Positions 24,434 to 32,845 of a stretch of DNA of 64,000 nucleotides are shown here, one piece after another (the first letter of the stretch is position 1; each line of letters begins with the position of its first letter). The position numbers were made by a program, and so were the translations under genes. This DNA comes from Candidatus Olsenella pullistercoris. GTDB lineage: Bacteria > Actinomycetota > Coriobacteriia > Coriobacteriales > Atopobiaceae. A model generated the notes under the pieces. That model saw only the letters and a list, made by a program, of their open reading frames with translations, made no database searches and was not told where the DNA came from. The DNA lies in assembly GCA_019116525.1 (NCBI GenBank), contig DXBM01000019.1:22348-86347 (forward strand), given 5' to 3'.

Positions 24434-25594
24434 GTGAGACGGTTGGACAGGTGCGTCGTCATCTCCGACTCCTTCAAGGGCTCTCTCGGCTCGAGGGAGA
24501 TCTGCGCAATCGCGCGGGAATGCTTCGCTGAGGCGCTTCCCTCATGGGAGGTCGACTGCGTGCCCGTCGCAGACGGCGGTGAGGGCACGGTGGACTGCTT
24601 CCTCGAGGCAATGCCCGGCGAACGGGTCTCGGCCCTCGTCCAGGGGCCCTTCGGGGAGCCTGTTGCGGGAAGCTACGCGCTGTTCGAGACGCCCGACGGC
24701 CTCACGGCGGTGGTCGAGATGGCTGCCGCGGCCGGGCTTCCCCTGGCGGAGGCGGCAGGCCGGCTCGACCCCTGCCGCGCGAGCACCTACGGCGTGGGCC
24801 AGCTCATGGCGGACGCCCTCTCCCGCGGCGCAAGGCGCCTCGTTGTCGGGCTGGGCGGCAGCGCCACCAACGACGGCGGCTGCGGCTGCGCGGCGGCGCT
24901 CGGCGCTCGCTTCCTCAACGGGCGAGGCGAGCAGTTCGTGCCCACCGGGGGCACGCTCGACCAGATCGCCTCGATCGACGTGACGCCCGCGCGCGAGCTT
25001 CTCGACGGCGCGCGCGTCACGGGCATGTGCGACATCACGGCGCCCCTCTTCGGCCCGCAGGGGGCAGCGTGCGTCTACGCCCCGCAGAAGGGGGCGGACG
25101 CCGCGACCGTGGAGCTGCTTGACGGCCAGCTCAGGGCCCTTGGCGCCGCCATCGAGCGCTCGCTCGGCGCCAGCGTGGCAAACGTGCCCGGGGCGGGCGC
25201 CGCGGGCGGGATGGGAGCCGGCCTCGTGGCGTTTCTCGGCGCGGAGCTCAGGCCCGGAATCGAGGCAGTGCTCGACCTCGTTCGCTTTGGCGAGCGCGCC
25301 CGGGACGCGAGCCTCGTTGTCACCGGGGAGGGACGCCTGGACGCGCAGACGCTGCAGGGCAAGGTGGTCGCAGGCATCGCGCGGCGCGCGGCAGCGCTCG
25401 GCGTTCCCGTCGTGGCCCTTGCGGGCAGCGTCGAGCCGGGGGCGGAGGTCCTTCTCGGCCAAGGGCTCACCGCGGCCCTCAGCGTGTGCCGCGGGCCCAT
25501 GACGCTCGAGGCCTCGTGCGAGCGCGCCGGCGAGCTCTACCGCACGACCCTCATGAACGTGCTACGACTCGTCGCCGCCCTTGCCCGCTCCTGA
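24434..25594 (+). CDS. Glycerate 2-kinase (GarK/GlxK family)
   Basis: A glycerate kinase of about 386 residues that phosphorylates D-glycerate using ATP. Family segments are VISDSFKGSLGS at the N-terminus, VPVADGGEGTVDCFL, GLGGSATNDGGCGCAAALGA near residue 145, and LVVTGEGRLDAQTLQGKV near residue 295. The start is uncertain: the family normally begins 3-6 residues before the VIAPDSFKG equivalent, and no ATG is close. GTG at 24434 and TTG at 24443 are candidates; I chose the GTG. The gene is monocistronic. Glycerate could come from the sugar-acid operon at 29-39 kb, which is inference. Confidence 0.88.
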   Translation: MRRLDRCVVISDSFKGSLGSREICAIARECFAEALPSWEVDCVPVADGGEGTVDCFLEAMPGERVSALVQGPFGEPVAGSYALFETPDGLTAVVEMAAAAGLPLAEAAGRLDPCRASTYGVGQLMADALSRGARRLVVGLGGSATNDGGCGCAAALGARFLNGRGEQFVPTGGTLDQIASIDVTPARELLDGARVTGMCDITAPLFGPQGAACVYAPQKGADAATVELLDGQLRALGAAIERSLGASVANVPGAGAAGGMGAGLVAFLGAELRPGIEAVLDLVRFGERARDASLVVTGEGRLDAQTLQGKVVAGIARRAAALGVPVVALAGSVEPGAEVLLGQGLTAALSVCRGPMTLEASCERAGELYRTTLMNVLRLVAALARS

Positions 25595-25602
25595 GACGCC
25601 AC

Positions 25603-25724
25603 CCCGTCTGATTTCCGGAAATCAGACGGGCATGACACTTGAGAGACACCCCAATCTAGCTGCGTTTTTCTCGAGCTGTGACAAAATCCCAGGTTTCTGA
25701 TTTCCGGAAATCAGAAAACCTGGG
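25603..25724. terminator. Two related palindromes between convergent genes
   Basis: A perfect 28-bp palindrome at 25603-25630 and a near-perfect one at 25688-25724 share the 18-bp self-complementary core CTGATTTCCGGAAATCAG but have different flanks (CCCGT... versus CCCAGGTTT...). They lie between the convergent glycerate kinase and HAD genes and could act as paired bidirectional terminators. The TCCGGA centre is also a potential methylase or protein site. Confidence 0.6.
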
Positions 25725-25767
25725 GCGGCAGGGCGCAACCGGGGCGCAACCGGGGCGCGAGCCGGCG

Positions 25768-26562
25768 CTAGAGCTCGTCCAGCAGGCGGCGCATCTCGGC
25801 CTGGACGGCGTGCTCGGAGTTGGTGCCAATGACGCGCTGCGCCACCTGCTTGACGGCGTAGCGGGCGTTGCCCATCACGTAGGGGTGCCCAACGAAGCGC
25901 AGCATGGCGTAGTCGTTCATCGAGTCGCCGAAGGCCATGGCCTCGTCCGGCTCGATCCCCCAGTAGCGCATGACCTGCGCGAGGCCCGTGGCCTTGCTCA
26001 CGTGGCGCGGCGTGACGTCGATCCAGCACGAGCCGCTCGGCAGGAACGTGAACCAGTCGGACAGCTCGCGCTCCAGCACGTACGCCATGTCCATGACCTG
26101 GTCCGGGCGGTCGCAGCAGATGGCGGCCTTGATGATGCTCTTGTCGGGCGAGGGCGGGTCGAAGACGCACTGCGCGTCGGGCAGGTCCTTGTCGAGCTCG
26201 CGCACGTAGGCGGACTGGTCGTTGAGCAGGTAGCTGCGCTGCGCCTCGTAGAGCGCGAGGTGCAGGCAGTCGAACATCTGGCAGGTCTCAAAGAGCCGCA
26301 GCACCGCGGCGGTCGAGAAGACCTCGCGGTCGAGCAGGCGGCCGTCGGCGTAGACCTGCGTGCCAAGCGAGCCGACGTAGTCGATCTCATCGGCGACGGG
26401 CTCGAAGAGCCAGCGCAGCGTGTCGTAGCGCCGCCCCGAGCTCGCCACGAAGCGCACGCCCCTCTCGCGGAGCTCACGGATGAGGCCAAAGGTCTCCTCG
26501 GGGAGGCGCGCGTCGTCGTCGAGCAGCGTGCCGTCCATGTCAGCGGCGATGAGCTTGATCAT
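25768..26562 (-). CDS. Cof-type HAD-superfamily phosphatase
   Basis: A 264-residue HAD phosphatase of the Cof/YidA subfamily. Motif I is LIAADMDGTLLDDD (nucleophile D8), motif II is FVASSGRRYDTL, the motif III lysine is in SKATGLAQVM, and motif IV is MAFGDSMNDYAMLRFV. A cap domain lies between motifs II and III. It removes phosphate from a small metabolite such as a sugar phosphate; the substrate cannot be told from sequence. The start at 26562 follows GAAAGGGG. It is followed by two palindromes and then the convergent glycerate kinase gene. The membrane protein and peptidase T lie upstream in the same direction. Confidence 0.9.
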   Translation of the reverse strand: MIKLIAADMDGTLLDDDARLPEETFGLIRELRERGVRFVASSGRRYDTLRWLFEPVADEIDYVGSLGTQVYADGRLLDREVFSTAAVLRLFETCQMFDCLHLALYEAQRSYLLNDQSAYVRELDKDLPDAQCVFDPPSPDKSIIKAAICCDRPDQVMDMAYVLERELSDWFTFLPSGSCWIDVTPRHVSKATGLAQVMRYWGIEPDEAMAFGDSMNDYAMLRFVGHPYVMGNARYAVKQVAQRVIGTNSEHAVQAEMRRLLDEL

Positions 26563-26592
26563 GCGTGGCCCCTTTCTCAAGGCACGTCCTTG

Positions 26593-27129
26593 TCAGTTCG
26601 TCTGCGGGAGGAGGTCGAAGCGGTCCATGCTCATGATGATCTGCTCCACGTCCACGATGCCGAGCAGCGTTGCCGCGCGACGGCCGTCCACCCACACGGC
26701 CAGGCTGCGGAAGCCCGACTCCATGCGCAGGCCCGTCCACTCCAGCCGCTCAATCTCGTCGTAGCGCACCCAGACGTTGCGGCCCACGACGGGGGTGACG
26801 ACCATGCTGTCGCTGAACACCGAGACGCGATAGCGGCCGATGCACAGCCACAGCCCGAGGCACGTGACGAGAAACGCGTCGAAGAACGCGAGCACCACCA
26901 GGGAGCTCACGGAGAGGACCCCCTCGTGGCAGAGCCACCCGAGCAGCAGGCCGAGCACGCCCATGAACGCCATCGCAAGGACGATCGCGCGCGTGAAGGA
27001 GACGGGCACGACATAGGTGTCGTGGTGGCTGTGGTGACGCTCCGAGATGCGAACGTCGCCCATGTGCTCCAGCACCGTCGCGGCGAGGGGGACGAGCAGC
27101 GCTATGGCGAACAGGACCGTCTCAGTCAC
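26593..27129 (-). CDS. Membrane protein with C-terminal PH-like domain, unknown function
   Basis: A 178-residue protein. Hydrophobic segments lie at about 3-22 (TVLFAIALLVPLAATVLEHM), 46-66 (RAIVLAMAFMGVLGLLLGWL) and 72-98 (VSSLVVLAFFDAFLVTCLGL). Residues 100-178 look like a bacterial PH-type domain (RYRVSVFSDSMVVTPVVGRN, then VRYDEIERLEWTG), as seen in small membrane proteins of unknown role. A His-rich stretch (ERHHSHHDTY) between helices 1 and 2 may bind metal. It starts 3 bp after the pepT stop, so it is co-translated with peptidase T. Confidence 0.7.
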   Translation of the reverse strand: MTETVLFAIALLVPLAATVLEHMGDVRISERHHSHHDTYVVPVSFTRAIVLAMAFMGVLGLLLGWLCHEGVLSVSSLVVLAFFDAFLVTCLGLWLCIGRYRVSVFSDSMVVTPVVGRNVWVRYDEIERLEWTGLRMESGFRSLAVWVDGRRAATLLGIVDVEQIIMSMDRFDLLPQTN

Positions 27130-27132
27130 GGG

Positions 27133-28383
27133 CTAGCCCTCCGCCGGCGCGGCCGCGAACTTGGCGACGAGCCGCTCGAGCAGGTCAACGGTGAGCTCGA
27201 GGTTGCGCACCGGGATGAACTCGCGCACGGAGTGAGCGTTGTAGCCGCCGGTCGCGATGTTGGGACACGGAAGCCCGCGGAAGGTGAGCTGGGCCCCGTC
27301 GGTGCCGCCGCGTGCAGCCACGAGCGAGGGCTCGATGCCCACCTCGCGGTTGGCCTCGAGCGCAAAGTCCACGAGGCACCGCTCGGACGGGCCGAACTTC
27401 TCGGCCATGTTGCGGTACTGCTCGCGAACGCTCACGGAGACGGTGCCCTCGCCGTAGCGCGCGTTCAGGAACGCCGCCGCGTCGCGCAGGAGCTGCTCGC
27501 GGCGGGCGAAGTCGGCGGCCTCGAAGTCTCGGACGATGTAGGTGAGCGTGACCTCAGAGGCGGTGCCGGAGATGTCGGTGGGGTGGAAGAAGCCCTCGCG
27601 GCCCTCCGTGTGCTCGGGTCGCTCGGCAGCGGGGACCAGCTGCTCGAACTCGGACGCCACGGTGATGGCGTTGACCATGACGCCCTTGGCGCTGCCGGGG
27701 TGGACCATCACGCCGCGGACGCGCACCGTGGCCTCGCTCGCCGAGAAGCACTCGTAGTTGAACTCCCCAAGGGCCTCGCCGTCCACCGTGTAGCCCCAGC
27801 GCGCGCCGAACGCCTCGACGTCGAGCAGGCTGGCGCCGTGGCCGATCTCCTCGTCGGGAACGAAGGCGACCTTGATGGCGGGGTGCGGGAGCTCGGGGTT
27901 GGCGGCGAGCCGGGCGAGCAGGGCGCAGATCTCGGCCACGCCCGCCTTGTCGTCGGCGGAGAGCAGCGTGGTGCCGTCGGAGCACACGATGTCCTGACCA
28001 ACGAAGCGCTCGAGGTCAGGCACCTGGTCGGGCGTGGTCTGAATGGGCTCTCCGTCAACGACTCCCGCCACCAGGGCGCCGCCCTCGTAGCGGACGACGT
28101 GCGGGCGCACGCCGGCGGCGGGGGCGTCGGGCGAGGAGTCGATGTGGGCGCAGAGCATGAGCGCCGGGCACTTCTCGGCGCCCGCGGACGCGGGGAGCGT
28201 GCCCGTCACGTAGGCGTGCTCGTCAACGACCACGTCGGCGCAGCCGATGGAGCGCAGCTCCTCGCCCAGCACGCGCGCCATCTCGTGCTGGCACGGCGTG
28301 GACGGGGTCTCGCCCATGTTGTCGGGGTCGGACTGGGAGTCAACCTGCACGTAGCGCATGAAGCGCTCAAGGACGTCTGACAC
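27133..28383 (-). CDS. pepT: Peptidase T (tripeptide aminopeptidase)
   Basis: A 416-residue M20B metallopeptidase. Zinc ligands and catalytic residues are in place: LCAHIDSSPDAP (His, catalytic Asp), LLSADDKAGVAE (bridging Asp), AFVPDEEIGHGA (catalytic and ligand Glu), VDGEALGEFNYE (Asp region) and YNAHSVREFIPV (last His). The substrate segment ARGGTDGAQLTFRGLPCPN is typical of PepT. The enzyme releases the N-terminal residue from tripeptides in the cytoplasm. Length and start fit the family. It leads a small operon with the PH-like membrane protein and probably the HAD gene, and is divergent from argR. Confidence 0.95.
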   Translation of the reverse strand: MSDVLERFMRYVQVDSQSDPDNMGETPSTPCQHEMARVLGEELRSIGCADVVVDEHAYVTGTLPASAGAEKCPALMLCAHIDSSPDAPAAGVRPHVVRYEGGALVAGVVDGEPIQTTPDQVPDLERFVGQDIVCSDGTTLLSADDKAGVAEICALLARLAANPELPHPAIKVAFVPDEEIGHGASLLDVEAFGARWGYTVDGEALGEFNYECFSASEATVRVRGVMVHPGSAKGVMVNAITVASEFEQLVPAAERPEHTEGREGFFHPTDISGTASEVTLTYIVRDFEAADFARREQLLRDAAAFLNARYGEGTVSVSVREQYRNMAEKFGPSERCLVDFALEANREVGIEPSLVAARGGTDGAQLTFRGLPCPNIATGGYNAHSVREFIPVRNLELTVDLLERLVAKFAAAPAEG

Positions 28384-28490
28384 GCTCTCCTCCTCGCGTC
28401 GCGTTTGCCTGCTGATAGTCTAGCGCGCCGCGAGCGAGATGCGCGCGAGCGGTGCGGCCACGCGGGCCGCGCCTCATGAAACGCCGCCCG

Positions 28491-28562
28491 TGGGTAGCAT
28501 TGCCGCCCCAAACTACCCATGACCGTCAATTCCTTTGCACTTAGCGAGAAAAACTACCCATG
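28491..28562. promoter_or_regulatory. Repeated CTACCCATG boxes between pepT and argR
   Basis: TGGGTAG (28491-28497) faces CTACCCATG (28513-28521), forming an inverted repeat, and a second direct copy CTACCCATG lies at 28554-28562. They occupy the divergent pepT-argR promoter region. They could be regulator sites or a small palindromic element. They do not resemble the usual ArgR box (TGAATA-type), so I do not call them ArgR operators. Confidence 0.35.
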
Positions 28563-28654
28563 CCCAGTGATTCCCAAACAGGCAGCCGCAACGGTGGCGC
28601 CGAGCACGCCCCGAGGGGACGCTCCTCCCCTACAATGATGGAAGGGAGGGAGCC

Positions 28655-29086
28655 ATGAGAAACGCCGAGGACAGACGCAGCGCAATCCGGGACATCGTGC
28701 GCACGCAGGCCATACGGACCCAGCACGAGCTCGTCGCGGCGCTCGAGGGACGGGGCTTCAGCTGCACGCAGGCCACCGTCTCGCGCGACATCACCGAGAT
28801 GCACCTGCGCAAGCTCGCGGGCGGGTGCTACATCCTCGAGGAGGACCTCAACCTGCAGTTTGTCCTCTCGGAGTTCGTGGTGGGGACAACGCGGGCCGAG
28901 GGGCTCGTCGTCGTGCGCACCCAGCCAGACACCGCCAGAAACGTCGCCTCGGCACTTGACGACGCGCACCTCGCGCACGTCCTCGGAACGATAGCGGGAA
29001 CGGACACCGTCTTTGTCGCCACCGACTCCCCCGCCGGCGCGGAGGAGGTCTGCAGCCTCGTGGCCAAGCTCAGCATGACCGCCTAG
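28655..29086 (+). CDS. argR: Arginine repressor ArgR
   Basis: A 143-residue ArgR/AhrC protein. The N-terminal winged HTH (RRSAIRDIVRTQAIRTQHEL, then FSCTQATVSRDITEMHLRKL) contains the conserved SRD helix. The C-terminal domain carries the oligomerisation and arginine-binding region (IAGTDTVFVATDSPAGAEE); the usual GDDT is GTDT here, keeping one of the two aspartates. It senses arginine and controls arginine genes, none of which are in this window. It is alone on its strand, divergent from pepT, behind GGAGGGAG. Confidence 0.93.
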   Translation: MRNAEDRRSAIRDIVRTQAIRTQHELVAALEGRGFSCTQATVSRDITEMHLRKLAGGCYILEEDLNLQFVLSEFVVGTTRAEGLVVVRTQPDTARNVASALDDAHLAHVLGTIAGTDTVFVATDSPAGAEEVCSLVAKLSMTA

Positions 29087-29123
29087 CGCGCCTGACGGGC
29101 CCCGCCGCAAGGCGACGGCAGGC

Positions 29124-30110
29124 CTAGCCGTAGATGCGGCTCAGCGGCGTCACCACGTGCGGGGGCACGACACCGTCCTTGAAGGCAATGATGTTGTCGG
29201 CGACCGCCATGCCCATGCGCAGGTTGGACTCGTAGGTCGCGGAGCCCGCGTGCGGCGTCACGAGAACGTTGGGAAGGTCGTAGATCGGCGAGTGCCTGGG
29301 CGGCTCACCCTCGTGGACGTCTGCCGCATAGCCGTAGATCTGGCCCGCGAGCAGGGTCTTCTCGAGGGCAGAGTGCCGCACGATGCCGTCTCGGGCGGTG
29401 TTCACGAGAATGGCGTCCGGCTTCATCATGCGCAGCTCCTTGGCGCCGATGAGGTTCTTGGTGGCGCTGGTGAGCGGCGTGTGGATGGTCACGATGTCAC
29501 TGCGGCGGAGCAGGTCGTTCAGGCTCGTGTAGATGAGGCCGAGCTTGGTTGCCTCGGTGCTCTGCCGGATGTCGTTGCCGAGGATGTCCATGCCAAAGCC
29601 CATGGCCCGGCGGGCCACGGCGCGCCCGATCGCGCCGACGCCGATGATCCCGATGGTCTTGTCGTGCAGGCTGTGGCCGGCGCGCTTCTTCCAGACGTCC
29701 TGCTTGAGCTCGTTGTTCATGAGCGTGATGTGTCGCTCGAGGTCAAGGATGAGGCCGAAGGTGAGGTCCGCCGTCTCCTCGGCGTTGACGCCCGGCGTGT
29801 TGGTGATCACGATGCCGCGCTCCGTGGCGGCGGCGTAGTCGATGTTGTTGACGCCGGACCCGTGGCGCGCGATGAGCCGCAGGTTGGGAAGGCTCCGAAT
29901 GACGTCTCCGGAGAAGTCGTCGTTGCCCACGATCACCGCGTCGGCGTCATAGGCAAAGTCGACGATCTCGGACTTGGTGAGGACGCGGCCGTGGGGGTTG
30001 ACCCTCACCTCGCACCCCGCCGACTCGAGCCGCTCGAGTGCCTCGTGCGTGAACACGCCGAACGTTGCTGCACAGGATGCTACCTTGAATGGCTGGGGGG
30101 CGTTGCTCAT
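29124..30110 (-). CDS. D-2-hydroxyacid dehydrogenase (phosphoglycerate dehydrogenase-like)
   Basis: A 328-residue NAD-dependent 2-hydroxyacid dehydrogenase. The cofactor motif is GIIGVGAIGRAVARRAMG near residue 145. The catalytic Arg is in LVNTARDGIV, the Glu in YAADVHEGEPP and the His in VTPHAGSATYE. It is clearly paralogous to the protein at 36812-37798, and both sit in or at the end of the sugar-acid operon. It lacks the ACT/ASB C-terminal domains of serine-pathway SerA, so it is probably catabolic. The start is the ATG at 30110; a TTG 24 bases upstream is an alternative. It is the last gene of the long minus-strand run beginning at 38913. Confidence 0.88.
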   Translation of the reverse strand: MSNAPQPFKVASCAATFGVFTHEALERLESAGCEVRVNPHGRVLTKSEIVDFAYDADAVIVGNDDFSGDVIRSLPNLRLIARHGSGVNNIDYAAATERGIVITNTPGVNAEETADLTFGLILDLERHITLMNNELKQDVWKKRAGHSLHDKTIGIIGVGAIGRAVARRAMGFGMDILGNDIRQSTEATKLGLIYTSLNDLLRRSDIVTIHTPLTSATKNLIGAKELRMMKPDAILVNTARDGIVRHSALEKTLLAGQIYGYAADVHEGEPPRHSPIYDLPNVLVTPHAGSATYESNLRMGMAVADNIIAFKDGVVPPHVVTPLSRIYG

Positions 30111-30180
30111 GGCTCGGTGCTTTCGATGTGACAAGGGTTCTCACTGGTCATGATACCCGATGACGGGCACGCAGGGAGCG

Positions 30181-31026
30181 CTATCCCTCCGAGAGGAGCC
30201 TAAGGAGCGTGCGACCGACACCGCCCTCGTCGTTGCTCTCGCACGTGAGGTTCGCCGCCTCGAGGCAGGGCCTCAGGGCGTTTCCCATGGCCACCCCAAC
30301 GCCTGCCGTCGCAACGAGCTCGACGTCATTGCCCCCGTCCCCGAAGGCCACGGAGGATGAGAGGTCAAGGTCCTCGTGCTCGCAGAGCCAGGCGAGCGCC
30401 GAGCCCTTGTTCGCTCCGAGCACGCACACCTCGATGTGCTCCGCCTCAGGGGTCAGATAGCAAATCCCCTCGATCGCGTCCACCGCCGCCATCATGGCGT
30501 CGCGAGTTTCCTCGTCCTTGAAGCAGAGATGGAGGCGCTCTACGCGACGCGCGCGCACGACGATCTGCGGCACCTCCTCTTCCACGCACCGCCGGTTGGA
30601 GCGTATGTAGGCGAGCATCCTCGGCTCGATGCCGTACTCCCCGATGGTCGAGAATCGCTCGGCGTTCACCCACGCCACCCCGTCCGCGAACACGTCGAAC
30701 TGCATCTCACGACCCTGCAGGGCCTCGAAGAGGCGCACCGCGGCGTCCTTGGGAAACGAGATCTCGCGGAGCGGCTCGAGCTCCGCCGCTCCGTCGGCGT
30801 GCCGGACCCTGTATATTGAGGCCCCGTTCGAGCACACGGCATAGCGCGTGGCGGGATGGTCGATGACCGCGCTCACGAAGCCCGACCCCGCGCGCCCCGA
30901 GCATGGCGCGAACGGGACGCCCAGGGCGGCGAGCGCGCCGAGCGCCTCGAGGTTGACCGGCGGGACGGTCTTGTCGCTCGCAAGAAACGTCCCGTCCATG
31001 TCACTGAGCACAACTGACGGCACCAT
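30181..31026 (-). CDS. Cof-type HAD-superfamily phosphatase in the sugar-acid operon
   Basis: A 281-residue Cof-type HAD. Motif I is VLSDMDGTFLASDK (nucleophile D9), motif II is FAPCSGRAGSG, the lysine is in GANKGSALAWLC and motif IV is VAFGDGGNDVELV. It is a paralogue of the HAD at 39314-40132; both share the opening D(M)D(G/D)TFL...DKT and a YAVC(S/C)NGA segment. It may dephosphorylate an intermediate of the pathway encoded around it or act in detoxification. The start at 31026 follows CAGGAGG. It begins 31 bp after the IlvD/Edd-family gene. Confidence 0.88.
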   Translation of the reverse strand: MVPSVVLSDMDGTFLASDKTVPPVNLEALGALAALGVPFAPCSGRAGSGFVSAVIDHPATRYAVCSNGASIYRVRHADGAAELEPLREISFPKDAAVRLFEALQGREMQFDVFADGVAWVNAERFSTIGEYGIEPRMLAYIRSNRRCVEEEVPQIVVRARRVERLHLCFKDEETRDAMMAAVDAIEGICYLTPEAEHIEVCVLGANKGSALAWLCEHEDLDLSSSVAFGDGGNDVELVATAGVGVAMGNALRPCLEAANLTCESNDEGGVGRTLLRLLSEG

Positions 31027-31057
31027 GTGAAGCCTCCTGTCCGCCGGGCCCTCGAGC

Positions 31058-32704
31058 CTAGCGCTCGAGCACGGCTCCCGTCTTGGCGGAACCAACCTGG
31101 GCGGCATAACGGGCGAGCAGGCGCCCCCCGTTGTCGTGGATGACGGGGGCCCATGTCTCCCTGCGGCGCGCAAGCTCCTCGTCGGAGACGTCAAGCTCAA
31201 TTCGGTTGTTGGGAAGGTCCACCCTGATCACGTCACCGTCCTCGACCAGGGCAATCGGGGAGCCCTCGTACGCCTCGGGGCAGAGGTACCCCACGGACAG
31301 GCCTCCTGAGGCGCCGGAGAAGCGGCCGTCGGTAATGACGGCGGAGTTGGGGATGCCCTTCATGATCTCGGTGACGCGGTGGAGCTCCTTCATGCCGGGG
31401 CCGCCCTTCGGCCCCTCGTAGCGGATGACGACGGCGGTCCCGGGCTTGATGGCATGGGCGTCATACGCGGCGAAGGCCTCGTCCTCGGAGTCGAACACCT
31501 GGGCCGTGCCGCTCCACACGTGCTGGTCGGCAGGCACCGCGCTCGTCTTCACGAGCGCGCCCTCCGGGGCGAGGTTCCCGTAGAGCACCTGGATGCCGTT
31601 GGCAACGGAGGAGGGATCATCCTGCTCGCGTATCACCGAGCGGTCGCAGCGGAGCACGGACGTCTCGAGGTTCTCGGCGAGCGTGTGGCCTGTGACCGTC
31701 ATGACGGAGGCGTCCAGGTCCCCCTCGATGGTCTTGAGCACCGCGGGGATGCCGCCCGCCTTGTAGAGGTTCACGCAGGAGATGTCACCGTTCGGGACGA
31801 TGTTGCAGATGACCGGCGTCCTTGAGGTGATCTCGGCGACCTGCGCCCACGTGCACGAGAGGCCGAGCTCCTGGGCGAGCGCCGGGAGGTGAATCAACGC
31901 GTTGAGCGACCCCCCGATCGAGGCGAGCAGCCGAACGGCGTTGTCAATCGCGGCCTGCGTCATGATGTCCGACGGACGGATGTCGCGCCGTACAAGCTCG
32001 ACGACAGCTGCGCCGGTCCTTCTCGCCGAGAAGCGCCGCTGACTCGTCGAGGAGGGCCACAGGGCGCCGTTGGGCAGCATCATGCCCAGTCCCTCGGTCA
32101 GGCACGCCATCGTGTTGGCGGTGCCGAGGAACGGGCACACGCCCGGACCGGTGTAGTAGCGCAGCGTTCCCTCGATCACGTCGCGCTCGGTGATCTCGCC
32201 GGCAAGGAAGCGGGCACGGAGCGCCTTCGACTCCGACGGCCTGATCTCGTCGTAGCACGGGCCGCAGGTCACAAGGGCGCTCGGAAGGTTCACACGAGCC
32301 GCCGCCATGAGCATGCCCGGGATGATCTTGTCACAGCTCCCCAGGTAGACCACGCCGTCGAAGCAGCCCTCTCCCACGATCATGGCCTCGCAGGAGTCGG
32401 CGATGACCTCTCGGCTCGGCAGGCAGTAGCGCATGCCGGCATGCCCCTGCGCGATGCCGTCGCACATGCCGATCGTGTTGAACTCGATGGGCTCGCCTCC
32501 CGCCTCAAGCACGCCCTTCTTGACCTCCTGTGCGAGCTGACGAAGGGGCTCGTGCCCAGGGCAGACCTCGTTCCAGCTGTTGGCGATCGCGATGAGGGGC
32601 TTGTCGGGGTTCTCGAGCGAGTCAACGGAGACGCCCGCAGCGGCAAGGTGGGCCTTGGAGATGGCCCGCTGGAAGGGCTCGAGCTTGTCGATTGCACGGA
32701 GCAT
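31058..32704 (-). CDS. IlvD/Edd-family dehydratase, probably a sugar-acid dehydratase
   Basis: A 548-residue member of the dihydroxy-acid/phosphogluconate dehydratase family, which removes water using an Fe-S cluster. Family segments include FNTIGMCDGIAQGHAGMRYC, YLGSCDKIIPGMLMAA, VTCGPCYDEIRP and ITDGRFSGASGGLSVGYLCP near the C-terminus. The length fits IlvD, but no branched-chain amino-acid genes are nearby. It sits inside a PTS/sugar-acid operon, so dehydration of an aldonate or its phosphate is more likely. The enolase-fold dehydratase at 35664-36809 may act on a different epimer or step. Competing hairpins separate it from the EIIC gene. Confidence 0.85.
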   Translation of the reverse strand: MLRAIDKLEPFQRAISKAHLAAAGVSVDSLENPDKPLIAIANSWNEVCPGHEPLRQLAQEVKKGVLEAGGEPIEFNTIGMCDGIAQGHAGMRYCLPSREVIADSCEAMIVGEGCFDGVVYLGSCDKIIPGMLMAAARVNLPSALVTCGPCYDEIRPSESKALRARFLAGEITERDVIEGTLRYYTGPGVCPFLGTANTMACLTEGLGMMLPNGALWPSSTSQRRFSARRTGAAVVELVRRDIRPSDIMTQAAIDNAVRLLASIGGSLNALIHLPALAQELGLSCTWAQVAEITSRTPVICNIVPNGDISCVNLYKAGGIPAVLKTIEGDLDASVMTVTGHTLAENLETSVLRCDRSVIREQDDPSSVANGIQVLYGNLAPEGALVKTSAVPADQHVWSGTAQVFDSEDEAFAAYDAHAIKPGTAVVIRYEGPKGGPGMKELHRVTEIMKGIPNSAVITDGRFSGASGGLSVGYLCPEAYEGSPIALVEDGDVIRVDLPNNRIELDVSDEELARRRETWAPVIHDNGGRLLARYAAQVGSAKTGAVLER

Positions 32705-32760
32705 GCGCGGATCCTTTCTCGCTGGCCGCGGCGTGCCGTGGCCTGTGGCACCGGTTTCTC

Positions 32761-32831
32761 GTGGGCCTGACGCCGGCTCCTTCCGAAGTCGGCGTCAGGC
32801 CCACCACTCCCGCCCGGCCGGGAGTGGTGGG
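32761..32831. promoter_or_regulatory. Two mutually exclusive strong hairpins inside the operon
   Basis: GTGGGCCTGACGCCG (32761-32775) pairs perfectly with 32790-32804 (15 bp). CCCACCACTCCCG (32800-32812) pairs perfectly with CGGGAGTGGTGGG (32819-32831). The two stems share bases 32800-32804, so both cannot form fully at once. No U-tract follows on the minus strand. They lie between EIIC and the IlvD-type dehydratase and may set an mRNA processing or stability step, or act as a switch. Confidence 0.55.
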
Positions 32832-32845
32832 AGGAGGCAGGGGCC

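Noticed and set aside
25678..28380. A 900-codon plus-strand open frame across HAD, membrane protein and pepT
   Set aside because: It is antisense to three well-supported genes and starts inside a palindrome.
28491..28562. ArgR operator (ARG box) at the argR promoter
   Set aside because: The repeated CTACCCATG boxes do not resemble the AT-rich ARG box consensus.
31058..32704. Dihydroxy-acid dehydratase IlvD of branched-chain amino-acid synthesis
   Set aside because: No other ilv/leu gene is nearby and it sits inside a PTS sugar-acid operon; a catabolic dehydratase is more likely.
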